Assembly (NCBI GenBank): GCA_963808705.1
Contig: CAWEHB010000005.1
Location: forward strand, 248,001-312,000
Direction: 5' to 3'
Source: JASHPR01 sp963808705
GTDB taxonomy: Bacteria; Actinomycetota; Actinomycetes; Streptosporangiales; Streptosporangiaceae
Length of the DNA: 64,000 bases
Every line of letters begins with the position of its first letter. The stretch's first letter is position 1. A model generated the notes under the pieces. It was not told the origin of the DNA. It searched no databases and was given only the letters and a program-made list of their open reading frames with translations. Of this stretch, positions 42,394 through 51,009 are shown piece by piece. A program made the translations under genes and the position numbers.

Positions 42394-43149
42394 ATGACGC
42401 CACCGCCGGCCGACCGCGACGACGGCGGCGCCAGCGCGAATCCGGATGGCAAAATCACCCGCGATGTCGTGCTGGCCGCCGCGCTGGAGCTGATCGACCG
42501 GGACGGGGTGGACGGACTATCGGTGCGCAGGCTCGGCCGCGTCCTGGGCCGGGATCCGATGATCTTGTACCGGCATGCGCCGAACAAGGCGGCCCTGCTC
42601 GACGGCGTAGCCGAGACAATCCTCGCCCGGCTCAAGGTGGACCCAGCCGATCCTGACTGGGCCGCGCAGCTGCGCGCCGTGGCCCGCGACTACCGCGCGC
42701 TGGCCCTGGCCCACCCGAACGCGGTGCCGCTGCTGGTCACCCGGCCCCTGGCCACCCCGCTCGGGCTCCGCCCCCCCGGCACCCTGCGCCCGCTCGAGGA
42801 CATCCTGGCCCTGCTCACCCGCGCCGGGTTCAGCGGACCCGACGCCCTGCACATCTACCGCGCCCTGTTCGGATTCCTGCACGGCCACGTCCTCAACGAG
42901 CTGCAAGAACTCATCGAGAACCCAGACGAGACCGACGACCTGCTGCGGCTGGGCCTGTACCGGCTGCCGATCCGCGAATTCCCCTTGCTGCGCAGCCTCG
43001 CCCCCGCCCTGGCCTCCTACGACGGCGCCACCGAACTCGAGCGCGGCCTCGACATCCTCCTCACCGGCCTGGCCGGCTCGCTGACCCCCGCAAGGCGGCA
43101 GGCGGGCGCCGGCCAGGCCCCGGCCGATGATCTTCAGCGCGGGCGCTAG
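42394..43149 (+). CDS. TetR-family regulator
   Basis: 251 aa from the ATG at 42394 (GGGAGAAGG upstream). HTH at residues ~25-70: ITRDVVLAAALELIDRDGVD, GLSVRRLGRVLGRDPMILYR, HAPNKAALLDGVAE. The C-terminal domain is the TetR_C (tetracycline-repressor-like) type, with PLLVTRPLATPLGLRPPGTL, IYRALFGFLHGHVLNELQEL. It probably represses the divergent aldehyde dehydrogenase and itself through CTAC-N3-GTAG sites. Inducer unknown. Confidence 0.92.
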   Translation: MTPPPADRDDGGASANPDGKITRDVVLAAALELIDRDGVDGLSVRRLGRVLGRDPMILYRHAPNKAALLDGVAETILARLKVDPADPDWAAQLRAVARDYRALALAHPNAVPLLVTRPLATPLGLRPPGTLRPLEDILALLTRAGFSGPDALHIYRALFGFLHGHVLNELQELIENPDETDDLLRLGLYRLPIREFPLLRSLAPALASYDGATELERGLDILLTGLAGSLTPARRQAGAGQAPADDLQRGR

Positions 43150-43359
43150 TACCACCTCCACGGCGATCTTGCCGTCCCGGCCCGCGTCGCCGCCGGCAGC
43201 GCGGCCAGCGGATCACCTGGTCACTGTCGGACTACCTGGGCCGTCGTGCCTTCGCGGGCACATGCGGCTGCTCAGCACGGTGAATCCGGCTCATCCTGCC
43301 CGGAGGCTCGTACCGGCGACAGGCCGAATCGGAGCGGCCGGCCGGCCGGGGCTGGCGGT

Positions 43360-43625
43360 GAGCATGTGCGCAGGCGGGCTGAGCCGGTGGCGCAGCACTA
43401 TGCGCTCGCGCTCGCGCCAGGCGCGGCCAGCCCGGCACCACGGCACGAGCACGGCGCAATCCGGCGCACCTCGGGGCGCGGCGCCAAGCGCGGACCGGGC
43501 GCGTGGCGGCGCACCGGCTCGGCGAAGTCAGGTGCGCCGGCTGAGAGGCTGAGAGGACTGCCTGGCGGTCGGCAGCGGGTAGATCATGCTGGCTACGGGA
43601 AGTGAGCGTCATGGCTGCGCGGCGG
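43360..43625 (+). repeat. Dispersed repeat family, copy C (right part)
   Basis: Aligns with 18190-18440 over about 250 bp in the same orientation. Identical or near-identical blocks: GGCGCAATCCGGCGCACCTC, AAGCGCGGACCGGGCGCG, CGAAGTCAGGTGCGCCGG, GACTGCCTGGCGGTCGGCAG, GGCTACGGGAAGTGA. It lies between the TetR gene and the convergent CPBP gene. A weaker match continues to TTCTGGTTCTG at 43699. Confidence 0.75.
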
Positions 43626-43759
43626 GGCTTCCCTCGGTGACTGCCGAATCGGAGCGGCTGAAGGCTGAGCAGGACCCATGGGCTGCTGCGCGCACGATCT
43701 TCTGGTTCTGTGTGGGGTTGGTGCACTGTCCGCCGCCATCTGCCACGCCGTCCGTGCAG

Positions 43760-44516
43760 TCAGCCACGAGTGATCTCGGCCCACCGGGACGTCTGGAACA
43801 GGGGCGGGAGGTAGCGCAGCATGAGGACCGACCAGGTGAGGTGGGTGAGAGCGGGTGCCAGAATGCCGCCGGAGGCGCGGCGCTGGAGGCCGAAGAGCAC
43901 GCTGGTCGCGGTTCCTGCGAGCACGAGCGCGGGGTTGCCGGTGGCGGCGGTCGTGGCGGCGTAGGCGAGGGTGGTCTTGACCACGGGGTGCGACTCCTCC
44001 ACGACGGACCAGAGTGCGCCGCGGAAGAACAGTTCCTCGGCCACCCCGTTGGCGCACGCGGTGAGCAGCACGAGGGCTGTTGAGCTGTCGTCTGCGTAGT
44101 CCAGGACGCTGCCGATGGCCCGGTTGAGCGGGGGGATGTGCCGGGCTAGCCGGGCGGCGCCGTAGAAGAGCCCGAAGGCGCCGGCGCCGGTGAGTACTGG
44201 CATGACCACGGGGTGGGCGTTGCCCGGGCCCTGGGTCGTGCCCAGGGGGAGGGGTCCGGCGCTGAGGGCGCCGGCGGCCCAGGTGCCGGCCAGGCCCGTC
44301 GTCAGGAGGTAGAACTGGGGGGAGCCGGCCCTGGTGGACAGCGATAGGCCCAGCAGGCCCGCGCCGCCGATGCCGGTGGCGGTGACGATCCGCCGGCGCA
44401 GGGCGCGGCCCGTCGCCGGCGCTGCGTGGGCCGGGGGGAAATGGCGGGGGAACGGGGAGTCCTGCCGCGGGGACGTGGTGCGTTCCCGCCACCGGCTTGA
44501 ACGGCCGGCGGTCATC
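43760..44516 (-). CDS. CPBP-family intramembrane metalloprotease
   Basis: 251 aa from ATG 44516, overlapping the stop of the upstream gene (ATGA). Multiple membrane helices. Signature motifs of CPBP (Rce1/CAAX-like) glutamic proteases: NGVAEELFFRGALWS (EExxxR, ~165) and FGLQRRASGGILAPALTHLT with the downstream His. It may process prenylated or other membrane peptides; in actinobacteria often linked to membrane stress or bacteriocin immunity. Part of a three-gene minus-strand operon with an NAD(P)-binding protein and the B12-dependent MerR regulator, so probably light-regulated too (inference). Confidence 0.88.
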
Positions 44517-45420
44517 GGCCGGCACGTTTCGGCTGGCGGCGTTCGCTGAGCGCCTTCCGCACCGCGTCGTCGTAGGGCACGGGGTCGAAGGGGATGAGGT
44601 CGCGGATCGAGTGGTCCCGCACGACGACCTCGTTGGTCATCGAGTCGACGAGCGCCCGGCCGGTGGCTGTGTCGACGTCGGTGACCAGGGTCAGCCACAG
44701 TGAGGACAGCCGGGGGGTGAGCAGCGGCACGGGCAGGATCGGGAGCGGGCGGCCCTGGATGGCGGCGACGCGGCGCAGCATGGTGACGTACTGCAGTACC
44801 TCGGGTCCCCCGGCCTCGAAGACCCGGCCCGCGGCCTCTGGCAGGGCCAGTACCCCGAGCAGGTAGCGCACGATGTCGTCGATGGCGATCGGCTGGGTGC
44901 GGGTGGTGACCCATCGCGGTGTGATCATGGCGGGCAGGTGCTCGACGAGCTGGCGTGTCAGCTCCCAGGAGATGCCGCCGTGGCCGACGATGATCCCGGC
45001 CCGGATGACGGTCAGCGGGACACCGGCCGATCCGAGCATTTTCTCGACCTCGCGGCGGCTGCGCAGGTGTGCCGACAGGGCGTCCTTGTCGTCGCCGAGC
45101 CCGCCGAGGTAGATGATTTGCTGCAGCCCGGCCCGCGCCCCCGCCTGCCCGAAAGCCGCCGCGGCGTCGGCGTCCTTGCGTTCGAAGTCCGCGTCACTGA
45201 GTGAGTGCACCAGGTAGTAGGCCGCCTGGCAGCCGACCATCGCGGCGGCCAGGGTGGCTGGGTGGTGAACGTCTCCGTGAACGGGCCTGCCGGCTCCGGC
45301 GTAACCGGCGGGGCTGCGGGTCATGGCGACCACGTCGTGACCGGCCTCGGCCAGGGCCGGGCACAGTCGGCGGCCGACGAAACCAGACGCGCCGGCCACG
45401 AGCACTTTCACCACGGCCAC
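44512..45420 (-). CDS. NAD(P)H-binding atypical SDR
   Basis: 302 aa, ATG 45420, overlapping the end of the MerR gene by 13 bp. KVLVAGASGFVGRRLCPALA is the atypical SDR nucleotide motif (GASGFVG). AYYLVHSLSDADFERKDADA, IIYLGGLGDDKDALSAHLRS, VIRAGIIVGHGGISWELTRQ and RTQPIAIDDIVRYLLGVLAL follow. This is the SDR_a5-like family often found with B12-MerR regulators and photolyase genes. Substrate unknown. Second gene of the regulator's operon. Confidence 0.9.
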   Translation of the reverse strand: MAVVKVLVAGASGFVGRRLCPALAEAGHDVVAMTRSPAGYAGAGRPVHGDVHHPATLAAAMVGCQAAYYLVHSLSDADFERKDADAAAAFGQAGARAGLQQIIYLGGLGDDKDALSAHLRSRREVEKMLGSAGVPLTVIRAGIIVGHGGISWELTRQLVEHLPAMITPRWVTTRTQPIAIDDIVRYLLGVLALPEAAGRVFEAGGPEVLQYVTMLRRVAAIQGRPLPILPVPLLTPRLSSLWLTLVTDVDTATGRALVDSMTNEVVVRDHSIRDLIPFDPVPYDDAVRKALSERRQPKRAGR

Positions 45421-46310
45421 CCGGCCCGCTCAGCCTCGGTCACCGGGTCGCCGGTCAGCAGCCGGGCCCCCAAGGTGCCCGCGATCTGCGGCGTGGCGCC
45501 GGCTCCGGCGAGGGCGAGCGGGGCGCGCTGGGCGAGCGCGGTGAGCTGCGTAGCGTGGGGCTCGAGATGTTCCGGCAGGGTCGCGGCCAGGACGACGAGG
45601 TCCGGGCGCCTCGCGTCGACCGTCCGCGTCAGCTCGTCGACCGGTGTATTCATCCCGAGGTAGTCGATCCTCCATCCGTTGCGGTTGAGCACGATGCCGA
45701 AGACCATCAGTGCCATGTCGTGAAGCTCGCCGGGGGGGCAGGCGAGGACGGCGCGGGGGCCGTGCCCGTTCCCCCAGCCTCGGGCCAGCCCAGCGAGCCG
45801 CCCGCGGATGACGTTGCTCGCGAAGTGCTCCTGGGCGACGCTGGCCGTTCCGCGCTCCCAGCGCTCCCCGAGCTCGGTGAGATACGGCACCACAACCTCG
45901 CGGAGCACCGTCGTCAGGGAGAGGTCGGATACGAGCCGGTCAAGGACTGCCTGTGCGGCTGGCTCGTCGAAGGCGTCGAGGGCCTGCCGGAGGTCACCGG
46001 ACAGCTCACTCGCCGCCAGCGCGGCGCGATGCGGCCCGGCGGCTCGGCCCAGGTCCGCCCCGGTCCCGCTGTCCTCCCCGAGCACCGCTCGCGCCGCCTC
46101 GCCGGCCGACAGCCCGCGGGCGAGGTGGCCCTGCATCCGGCGGACCCGCGACTCGTCCGCCTCCGAGTACAACCGGAAGCCGCCCGCCGAGCGCACCGGC
46201 TGGAGGAGGCCGTAGCGGCTCTCCCACGCCCGCAGGACGTGGTCGCTCACGCCGAGGCGCCGGCTCAGCTCACCGATGCGCAACAGCGCCGGGCCTTCGG
46301 GAGTGTCCAT
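45408..46310 (-). CDS. B12-binding MerR regulator, CarH/LitR type photoreceptor
   Basis: 300 aa, ATG 46310. MerR-type HTH at residues 9-75 (LLRIGELSRRLGVSDHVLRA, WESRYGLLQPVRSAGGFRLY). A helical bundle follows with W151-x9-E161-H162 (the Wx9EH motif that caps adenosylcobalamin in CarH), then a cobalamin-binding Rossmann domain with GELHDMAL: E195-L-H197 gives the ExH cobalt ligand. In CarH/LitR, AdoCbl-bound tetramers repress in the dark and green/blue light breaks the Co-C bond and releases DNA. Divergent from a lipid-modification operon and first in its own operon, so it very likely controls both by light. Confidence 0.92.
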   Translation of the reverse strand: MDTPEGPALLRIGELSRRLGVSDHVLRAWESRYGLLQPVRSAGGFRLYSEADESRVRRMQGHLARGLSAGEAARAVLGEDSGTGADLGRAAGPHRAALAASELSGDLRQALDAFDEPAAQAVLDRLVSDLSLTTVLREVVVPYLTELGERWERGTASVAQEHFASNVIRGRLAGLARGWGNGHGPRAVLACPPGELHDMALMVFGIVLNRNGWRIDYLGMNTPVDELTRTVDARRPDLVVLAATLPEHLEPHATQLTALAQRAPLALAGAGATPQIAGTLGARLLTGDPVTEAERAGWPW

Positions 46311-46327
46311 GCTGGAACTCTACAGTA

Positions 46328-46402
46328 CTTAGACAGACATTTGACAAGCCTGTCTGTGAAGCACTACGGTCGTCCTTAGACAAACTCTAGACGAAAGCTG
46401 AC
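46328..46402. promoter_or_regulatory. Divergent LitR/CarH-type operator-promoter region
   Basis: ACAGACA (46333-46339) and TGTCTGT (46351-46357) form an inverted repeat enclosing a -35-like TTGACA at 46341-46346. Further TAGACA half-sites lie at 46330, 46377 and 46388. Several half-sites close to a promoter are expected for tetrameric CarH. The gap between the divergent start codons is only 95 bp. Confidence 0.65.
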
Positions 46403-46405
46403 ATC

Positions 46406-47743
46406 ATGGGCTCTCACGCCAGCGGTCCGGCGACCGCCACCGACTCCGCTCCCCGGGAGTACGGCGCGGCCGCGGACGCACGGCGGCCGTCGGCAGCGGT
46501 CATCGGCGCAGGGGTCTCCGGCCTGACTGCGGCCTACCTGCTCTCCCGCACCCACGACGTCATCCTTTTCGAGGCGGAGGGCCGGCTCGGTGGCCACGCG
46601 CACACCCACGACGTCACCGACTCCGATGGCCGGCAGCATCCTGTGGACAGCGGGTTCATCGTCCACAACGACGTGACCTACCCCTGGCTGCGCAAGCTCT
46701 TCGGTGAGCTGGACGTGCAGGTGCACCCCGCCGAGATGAGCATGAGCGTCCGCTGCGAGGGATGCGGGCTGGAGTACGCAGGCGGCCGCGGGCTGCGCGG
46801 CGTGTTCGCCCAGCCACGCCGCATCGTCGACCCCCGGTTCCTCCGGATGCTCTGGCAGGTCGGGCGGTTCCGCCGGCGTGCCCTGGCCTTCGTGCGCACG
46901 GCGGACGAGCAGAACCTCACGACCTACGGCGAGTTCCTGGAGCGGGAGGGGTTCAGCGGCTACTTCGTCGCCCACTACGCCGTTCCGGTCGTCTCGTGCG
47001 TGTGGTCCGCCGGGCGGGAGACGTCGCTGGCCTACCCGGCGCGTTACCTGTTCCGGTTCCTCGACCATCACGGCATGCTCCGGGCCGGCGGGTCACCCCA
47101 GTGGCACAGCGTCGTCGGCGGGTCACGGGTCTACGTCGAGCGGCTCGCCGGGCTGCTCCAGGACGTGCGCGCGGCTCATGCCGTCACCGACGTCACCCGG
47201 CGCGAGGACGGCGTCCAGGTCCGGGACGTCACCGGGCAGGTCACCCGCGTGGACCGCGTTGTCATCGCGACCCACGCCGACCAGGCCCTCGGCCTGCTCG
47301 CCGACCCGGACGATGCGGAGGTCACCACCCTCAAGCAGTTCGGCTACTCGCGCAACGTCACCGTGCTGCACACCGGCAGCTCGGTCCTGCCGGACGCCGC
47401 GCAGGCCCGGGCCTCCTGGAACTACCGGATGACGTCCTGCGACCGGCCCGATGAGCCCGCCGTGGTGACATACTGGATGAACCGGCTCCAGGGACACCGT
47501 GCCGCCCAGGACTTCCTCGTCACGCTCAACGACCGCGAACGCCTCGACCCGGAGTCCATCGTGGCGACGATGGAATACCAGCACCCGATCTACACCCCCG
47601 AAGCGGTCCGCGCGCAGTCACGGCTGAGCAGCCTGGCCACCGGCCGCACCGTGTACGCCGGGGCCTACCACGGGTGGGGATTCCATGAGGACGGCTGCCG
47701 CTCAGGCGTCGAGGCCGCCCGGCACTTCGGAGTGACCTGGTGA
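46406..47743 (+). CDS. FAD-dependent amine-oxidase-like oxidoreductase
   Basis: 445 aa, ATG 46406. AVIGAGVSGLTAAYLLSRTH binds FAD; EAEGRLGGHAHTHDVTD, VDSGFIVHNDVTYPWLRKLF and ARYLFRFLDHHGMLRAGGSP match a bacterial subfamily encoded with DUF1365 and CFA-synthase-like genes. C-terminal AGAYHGWGFHEDGCRSGVEA is the second FAD motif. Homologues in sigma-E/ChrR and LitR clusters are thought to act on fatty acyl chains, possibly as desaturases in furan-fatty-acid formation; I recall this from proteobacterial work and it is not proven here. First gene of the light-controlled operon; overlaps the next gene by four bases. Confidence 0.88.
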   Translation: MGSHASGPATATDSAPREYGAAADARRPSAAVIGAGVSGLTAAYLLSRTHDVILFEAEGRLGGHAHTHDVTDSDGRQHPVDSGFIVHNDVTYPWLRKLFGELDVQVHPAEMSMSVRCEGCGLEYAGGRGLRGVFAQPRRIVDPRFLRMLWQVGRFRRRALAFVRTADEQNLTTYGEFLEREGFSGYFVAHYAVPVVSCVWSAGRETSLAYPARYLFRFLDHHGMLRAGGSPQWHSVVGGSRVYVERLAGLLQDVRAAHAVTDVTRREDGVQVRDVTGQVTRVDRVVIATHADQALGLLADPDDAEVTTLKQFGYSRNVTVLHTGSSVLPDAAQARASWNYRMTSCDRPDEPAVVTYWMNRLQGHRAAQDFLVTLNDRERLDPESIVATMEYQHPIYTPEAVRAQSRLSSLATGRTVYAGAYHGWGFHEDGCRSGVEAARHFGVTW

Positions 47744-48534
47744 GCGCCGCCCTCCTGCCCACCGTCCCGGAGAGGACCGGACAGGCACCCGAACAAACCC
47801 CGCTGCCCACGCTGCCGGCACTCGTGGTCGGCCAGGTCAAGCACCGGCGCCCCGGACCGGTCCGGCATGCCTTCCGGCACTGGGTCTACCAGTGGCTGGT
47901 CGACCTGGACTCGCTTCCCTGCCAGCCCTGGTACCTCAGGGCGTTTGCGCGCTTCAGTAGCGCTGACCACCTCGGCGACCCCCGCCTGCCAATCAAGCGC
48001 AATATCGAGAACTACCTGGCGCGGGGCGGCATCCAGCTCGGTGACCGGGGACGGGTGCTCATGCTGGCCAGCGCCCGAGTCCTGGGCCACGTGTTCGACC
48101 CGCTCTCCGTCTTCTGGTGCTATGACCGCGACGGCGTCCTCGCGTGCGTCGTCGCGGAGGTCCACAACACCTACGGCGAGCGGCACGCCTACCTTCTGCG
48201 GCCGGACGAGGCGGGGCTCGCCGTGACGGGCAAAGACTTCCACGTCTCCCCGTTCTTCGACGTCCGCGGCAGCTACGAACTGCGGTTCACCCTGAGGCCG
48301 GACCTTGTCGCCACGACCGTGACGCTGCGACGCCACGATGCCGTGGCGTTCAGCGCGACCTTCCGGGGCCGCCCGGAACCCGCGACGGCCCCGGCTCTGG
48401 CCCGCCGGCTCATCCGCCAGCCCCTCATGCCCCAGCGGGTCTCGGCCCTGATCCGGGTGCACGGCATCTGGCTGTGGCTTCGTGGCGTGCCCGTCCGCCC
48501 TCGCCCACCCCACATCCGGCAGCAAGGGGTCTGA
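47740..48534 (+). CDS. DUF1365 family protein
   Basis: 264 aa, GTG 47740 overlapping the preceding stop. Motifs: LVVGQVKHRRPGPVRHAFRH, FASFSSA-like FARFSSADHLGDP, GRVLMLASARVLGHVFDPLS, VFWCYDRDGVLACVVAEVHN and TYGERHAYLL. DUF1365 proteins almost always accompany this FAD oxidoreductase and a CFA-like methyltransferase; their own chemistry is unknown. Position and coupling argue for a shared pathway on membrane lipids. Confidence 0.93.
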   Translation: MSAALLPTVPERTGQAPEQTPLPTLPALVVGQVKHRRPGPVRHAFRHWVYQWLVDLDSLPCQPWYLRAFARFSSADHLGDPRLPIKRNIENYLARGGIQLGDRGRVLMLASARVLGHVFDPLSVFWCYDRDGVLACVVAEVHNTYGERHAYLLRPDEAGLAVTGKDFHVSPFFDVRGSYELRFTLRPDLVATTVTLRRHDAVAFSATFRGRPEPATAPALARRLIRQPLMPQRVSALIRVHGIWLWLRGVPVRPRPPHIRQQGV

Positions 48535-48536
48535 CC

Positions 48537-49784
48537 ATGACCGTCTCCGCCTCTATCAGGTGGCCCACCGCCGCCATCCCGCCACGAGCGCCGCTCAGAG
48601 CCGCCCTCGCGCGGGTGGTCTTCGAGCATGCCGTACGGCGGGTCCCTGTCCGCGTCACCTACCCCGACGGCCGGGTGCTCGGAGCAGGGTCGCCGGCATC
48701 GCCCGAATTGGAGGTCGTTCGCCCCGCGGCGTTCTTCGCCCGGCTGGGCCGCGATGCGAAGATCGGGTTCGGTGAGGCGTACATGGCCGGGGACTGGCGG
48801 GCCGGGCCCGGCACCGACCTGGCCGACCTGCTGACATCCTTCGCCTCGCGGCTGGCCACGCTGATTCCTCCGGCCCTGCAGCGGCTGCGTGTCTTCGTCG
48901 ACAGGCGCGTCCCCCCGGACCACGAGAACACCCTCGACGGCGCGCGCAGCAACATCGCGGCCCACTATGACCTCAGCAACGACCTCTTCGCCGCCTTCCT
49001 GGACCCGACGATGAGCTACTCCTGCGCCTGGTTCGACGACAGCGAACCGGTCGCGGCGGCCACCCGGCTGGAGGAGGCGCAGCTGCGCAAGATCGATGGC
49101 ATCCTCGACCTCGCGGGCGTCCAGGCCGGCACCCGCGTGCTGGAGATCGGATCGGGATGGGGGTCGCTTGCCCTCCGCGCCGCGCAGCGCGGTGCCCGCG
49201 TCACGACGATCACCCTCTCCCGCGAGCAGATGCGGCTGACCCGTGACCGGGTGGAAGCCGCGGGCCTGTCCGGGCTCGTCGAGGTGCGGGTGCAGGACTA
49301 TCGCGAGGTCGACGGACTGTACGACGCTATCGTCAGCGTCGAGATGATCGAGGCCGTGGGGGAGGCCTACTGGCCCGCCTACTTCGCTGTCCTGGACCGG
49401 CTCCTCGCTCCCGGGGGCAGGGTCGCCATCCAGGCAATCACCATGGACCACCAGCGTTTCCTCGCCACCCGGCGCAGCTTCAGCTGGATCCAGAAGTACA
49501 TCTTCCCCGGCGGCATCATCCCGTCTTTGCAGGCGGTCAACGACGCCCTCGCGGCCCAGACCACGCTGCGCGTGACGCGACAGCACGAGCTCCGGCCGCA
49601 CTACGCCCGGACCCTGCACCTATGGCGGGAACGCTTCCTCGGCCAGTGGCCCCGCATCCACGCCCGGGGCTTCGACGAGACCTTCCGCCGCATGTGGGAG
49701 TTCTACCTCGCCTACTCCGAGGCCGGCTTCCGCAGCGGCTACCTCGGGGTCAGCCAGCTCAAGATGACCAGGAGGCCGGCGTGA
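48537..49784 (+). CDS. Cyclopropane-fatty-acid-synthase-like methyltransferase
   Basis: 415 aa from ATG 48537, two bases after the DUF1365 stop. An N-terminal lipid-binding region (GFGEAYMAGDWRAGPGTDLA) precedes the catalytic SAM domain: NIAAHYDLSNDLFAAFLDPT, YSCAWFDDSEP, RVLEIGSGWGSLALRAAQRG (SAM motif I), VSVEMIEAVGEAYWPAYFAV and FPGGIIPSLQAV. It methylates or cyclopropanates double bonds of phospholipid acyl chains. In this operon it could instead make methylated or furan fatty acids. Intact. Confidence 0.94.
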   Translation: MTVSASIRWPTAAIPPRAPLRAALARVVFEHAVRRVPVRVTYPDGRVLGAGSPASPELEVVRPAAFFARLGRDAKIGFGEAYMAGDWRAGPGTDLADLLTSFASRLATLIPPALQRLRVFVDRRVPPDHENTLDGARSNIAAHYDLSNDLFAAFLDPTMSYSCAWFDDSEPVAAATRLEEAQLRKIDGILDLAGVQAGTRVLEIGSGWGSLALRAAQRGARVTTITLSREQMRLTRDRVEAAGLSGLVEVRVQDYREVDGLYDAIVSVEMIEAVGEAYWPAYFAVLDRLLAPGGRVAIQAITMDHQRFLATRRSFSWIQKYIFPGGIIPSLQAVNDALAAQTTLRVTRQHELRPHYARTLHLWRERFLGQWPRIHARGFDETFRRMWEFYLAYSEAGFRSGYLGVSQLKMTRRPA

Positions 49785-50527
49785 AGCTGAACGGCAAGGT
49801 CGCCTGGGTCGTCGGCGGATCCAGCGGAATCGGCGCCGCCGTGGCACGCGAACTCGTATACCGTGGCGCGACCGTCGCGGTCTCTGCCCGCCGCAAGGAG
49901 CAGCTCCGAGACGTTGCGAGAGGGGACATGCTCGTCCTCCCCGCCGACGTCACCGACGCCGCCTCCGTCGCGGCCGCTGCCGCGCGACTCCGCCAGGAGC
50001 TGGGCCCGATCGACCTCGCGGTGCTGTCCGCGGGCTACTGGAAGCAGATGGACCCGGCGGACTGGGACACCGACGTCTTCGACCGGCACATCCGCGTCAA
50101 CCTCATCGGCATGAGCAACGCCATCGCGGCGGTGCTGCCCGCGATGCTGCGGCGGCGGAGCGGGACGATAGCCGGCATCGCCTCGGTAGCCGGCTACCGC
50201 GGGCTGGCCGGCGCCGAGGCCTACGGCGCGACCAAGGCCGCCCAGATCAACCTCCTGGAGTCGCTGCGCGTTCACCTTGCCCGAACCGGCGTGCAGGTCA
50301 CAACCGTCTGCCCAGGCTTCGTCCGCACCGACCTCACGGCCGGTAACCCCTTCCCCATGCCCTTCATCATCGAGGCCGACCATGCTGCACGGTCCATTTG
50401 CGACGGCCTTGAGCGCGATCGCCCGGAGATCGTCTTCCCCGCGCGGATGGCGCTGCTGATGAAGACCGCGCGCCTAGTCCCCGCCCGTGCCTGGACAGCC
50501 CTGTGGGCTCACACCTCACTCACCTGA
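49781..50527 (+). CDS. SDR-family oxidoreductase of the lipid operon
   Basis: 248 aa, GTG 49781 overlapping the preceding stop (GTGA). LNGKVAWVVGGSSGIGAAVA (GxxxGIG), NLIGMSNAI, ASVAGYRG (Ser) and EAYGATKAAQ (YxxxK) are all present, then VTTVCPGFVRTDLT. A classical NAD(P)-dependent SDR. C-terminal RDRPEIVFPARMALLMKTAR is typical of SDRs linked to lipid or sterol-like substrates. Fourth gene of the operon. Confidence 0.93.
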   Translation: MKLNGKVAWVVGGSSGIGAAVARELVYRGATVAVSARRKEQLRDVARGDMLVLPADVTDAASVAAAAARLRQELGPIDLAVLSAGYWKQMDPADWDTDVFDRHIRVNLIGMSNAIAAVLPAMLRRRSGTIAGIASVAGYRGLAGAEAYGATKAAQINLLESLRVHLARTGVQVTTVCPGFVRTDLTAGNPFPMPFIIEADHAARSICDGLERDRPEIVFPARMALLMKTARLVPARAWTALWAHTSLT

Positions 50528-50580
50528 CCCACGCCCGCCCCTCACTACTTCACCCAGCACCAAGGGACCCGAAGGACACC

Positions 50581-51009
50581 ATGAGATTGCAGAAGACCGT
50601 CATCGTCGACAAGCCGCTGGACGCGGTATTCAACTACCTCTCCGACTTCACCACGACAACCGAGTGGGACCCGGGCACCGTGGTCACCGTGAGCCACCAC
50701 GGCGATGGAGGGGTCGGCACCACCTACCTCAACACCTCCACCTTCCTCGGCCGGAAGACCCAGCTGACCTACATCGTGCGGGAGTTCATCCCCGGTAAGC
50801 GCATCCAGCTCCGCGGGGAGAACAAGACCGTCCTCGCCGTCGACACCATGACCTTCCGTAGCGCCGACACCGGCACCGAGGTGACCTACACAGCCGAGTT
50901 CACCTTCAAGGCCCCGGCCCGTCTCCTCGCCCCGCTGCTCAGGCCCGCCTTCGAGCGGCTCGGCAAACAAGCGCAGGCCGGCATGCGCAAAGCGCTAAAT
51001 CAGCTCTGA
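50581..51009 (+). CDS. SRPBCC (START-like) lipid-binding protein
   Basis: 142 aa, ATG 50581, GAAGGA upstream. MRLQKTVIVDKPLDAVFNYL, SDFTTTTEWDPGTVVTVSHH, FIPGKRIQLRGENKTVLAVD and EVTYTAEFTFKAPARLLAPL are the helix-grip fold of the polyketide-cyclase/SRPBCC superfamily. It probably binds a hydrophobic intermediate or product of the operon's lipid pathway. Last gene of the operon, 53 bp after the SDR. Confidence 0.9.
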   Translation: MRLQKTVIVDKPLDAVFNYLSDFTTTTEWDPGTVVTVSHHGDGGVGTTYLNTSTFLGRKTQLTYIVREFIPGKRIQLRGENKTVLAVDTMTFRSADTGTEVTYTAEFTFKAPARLLAPLLRPAFERLGKQAQAGMRKALNQL

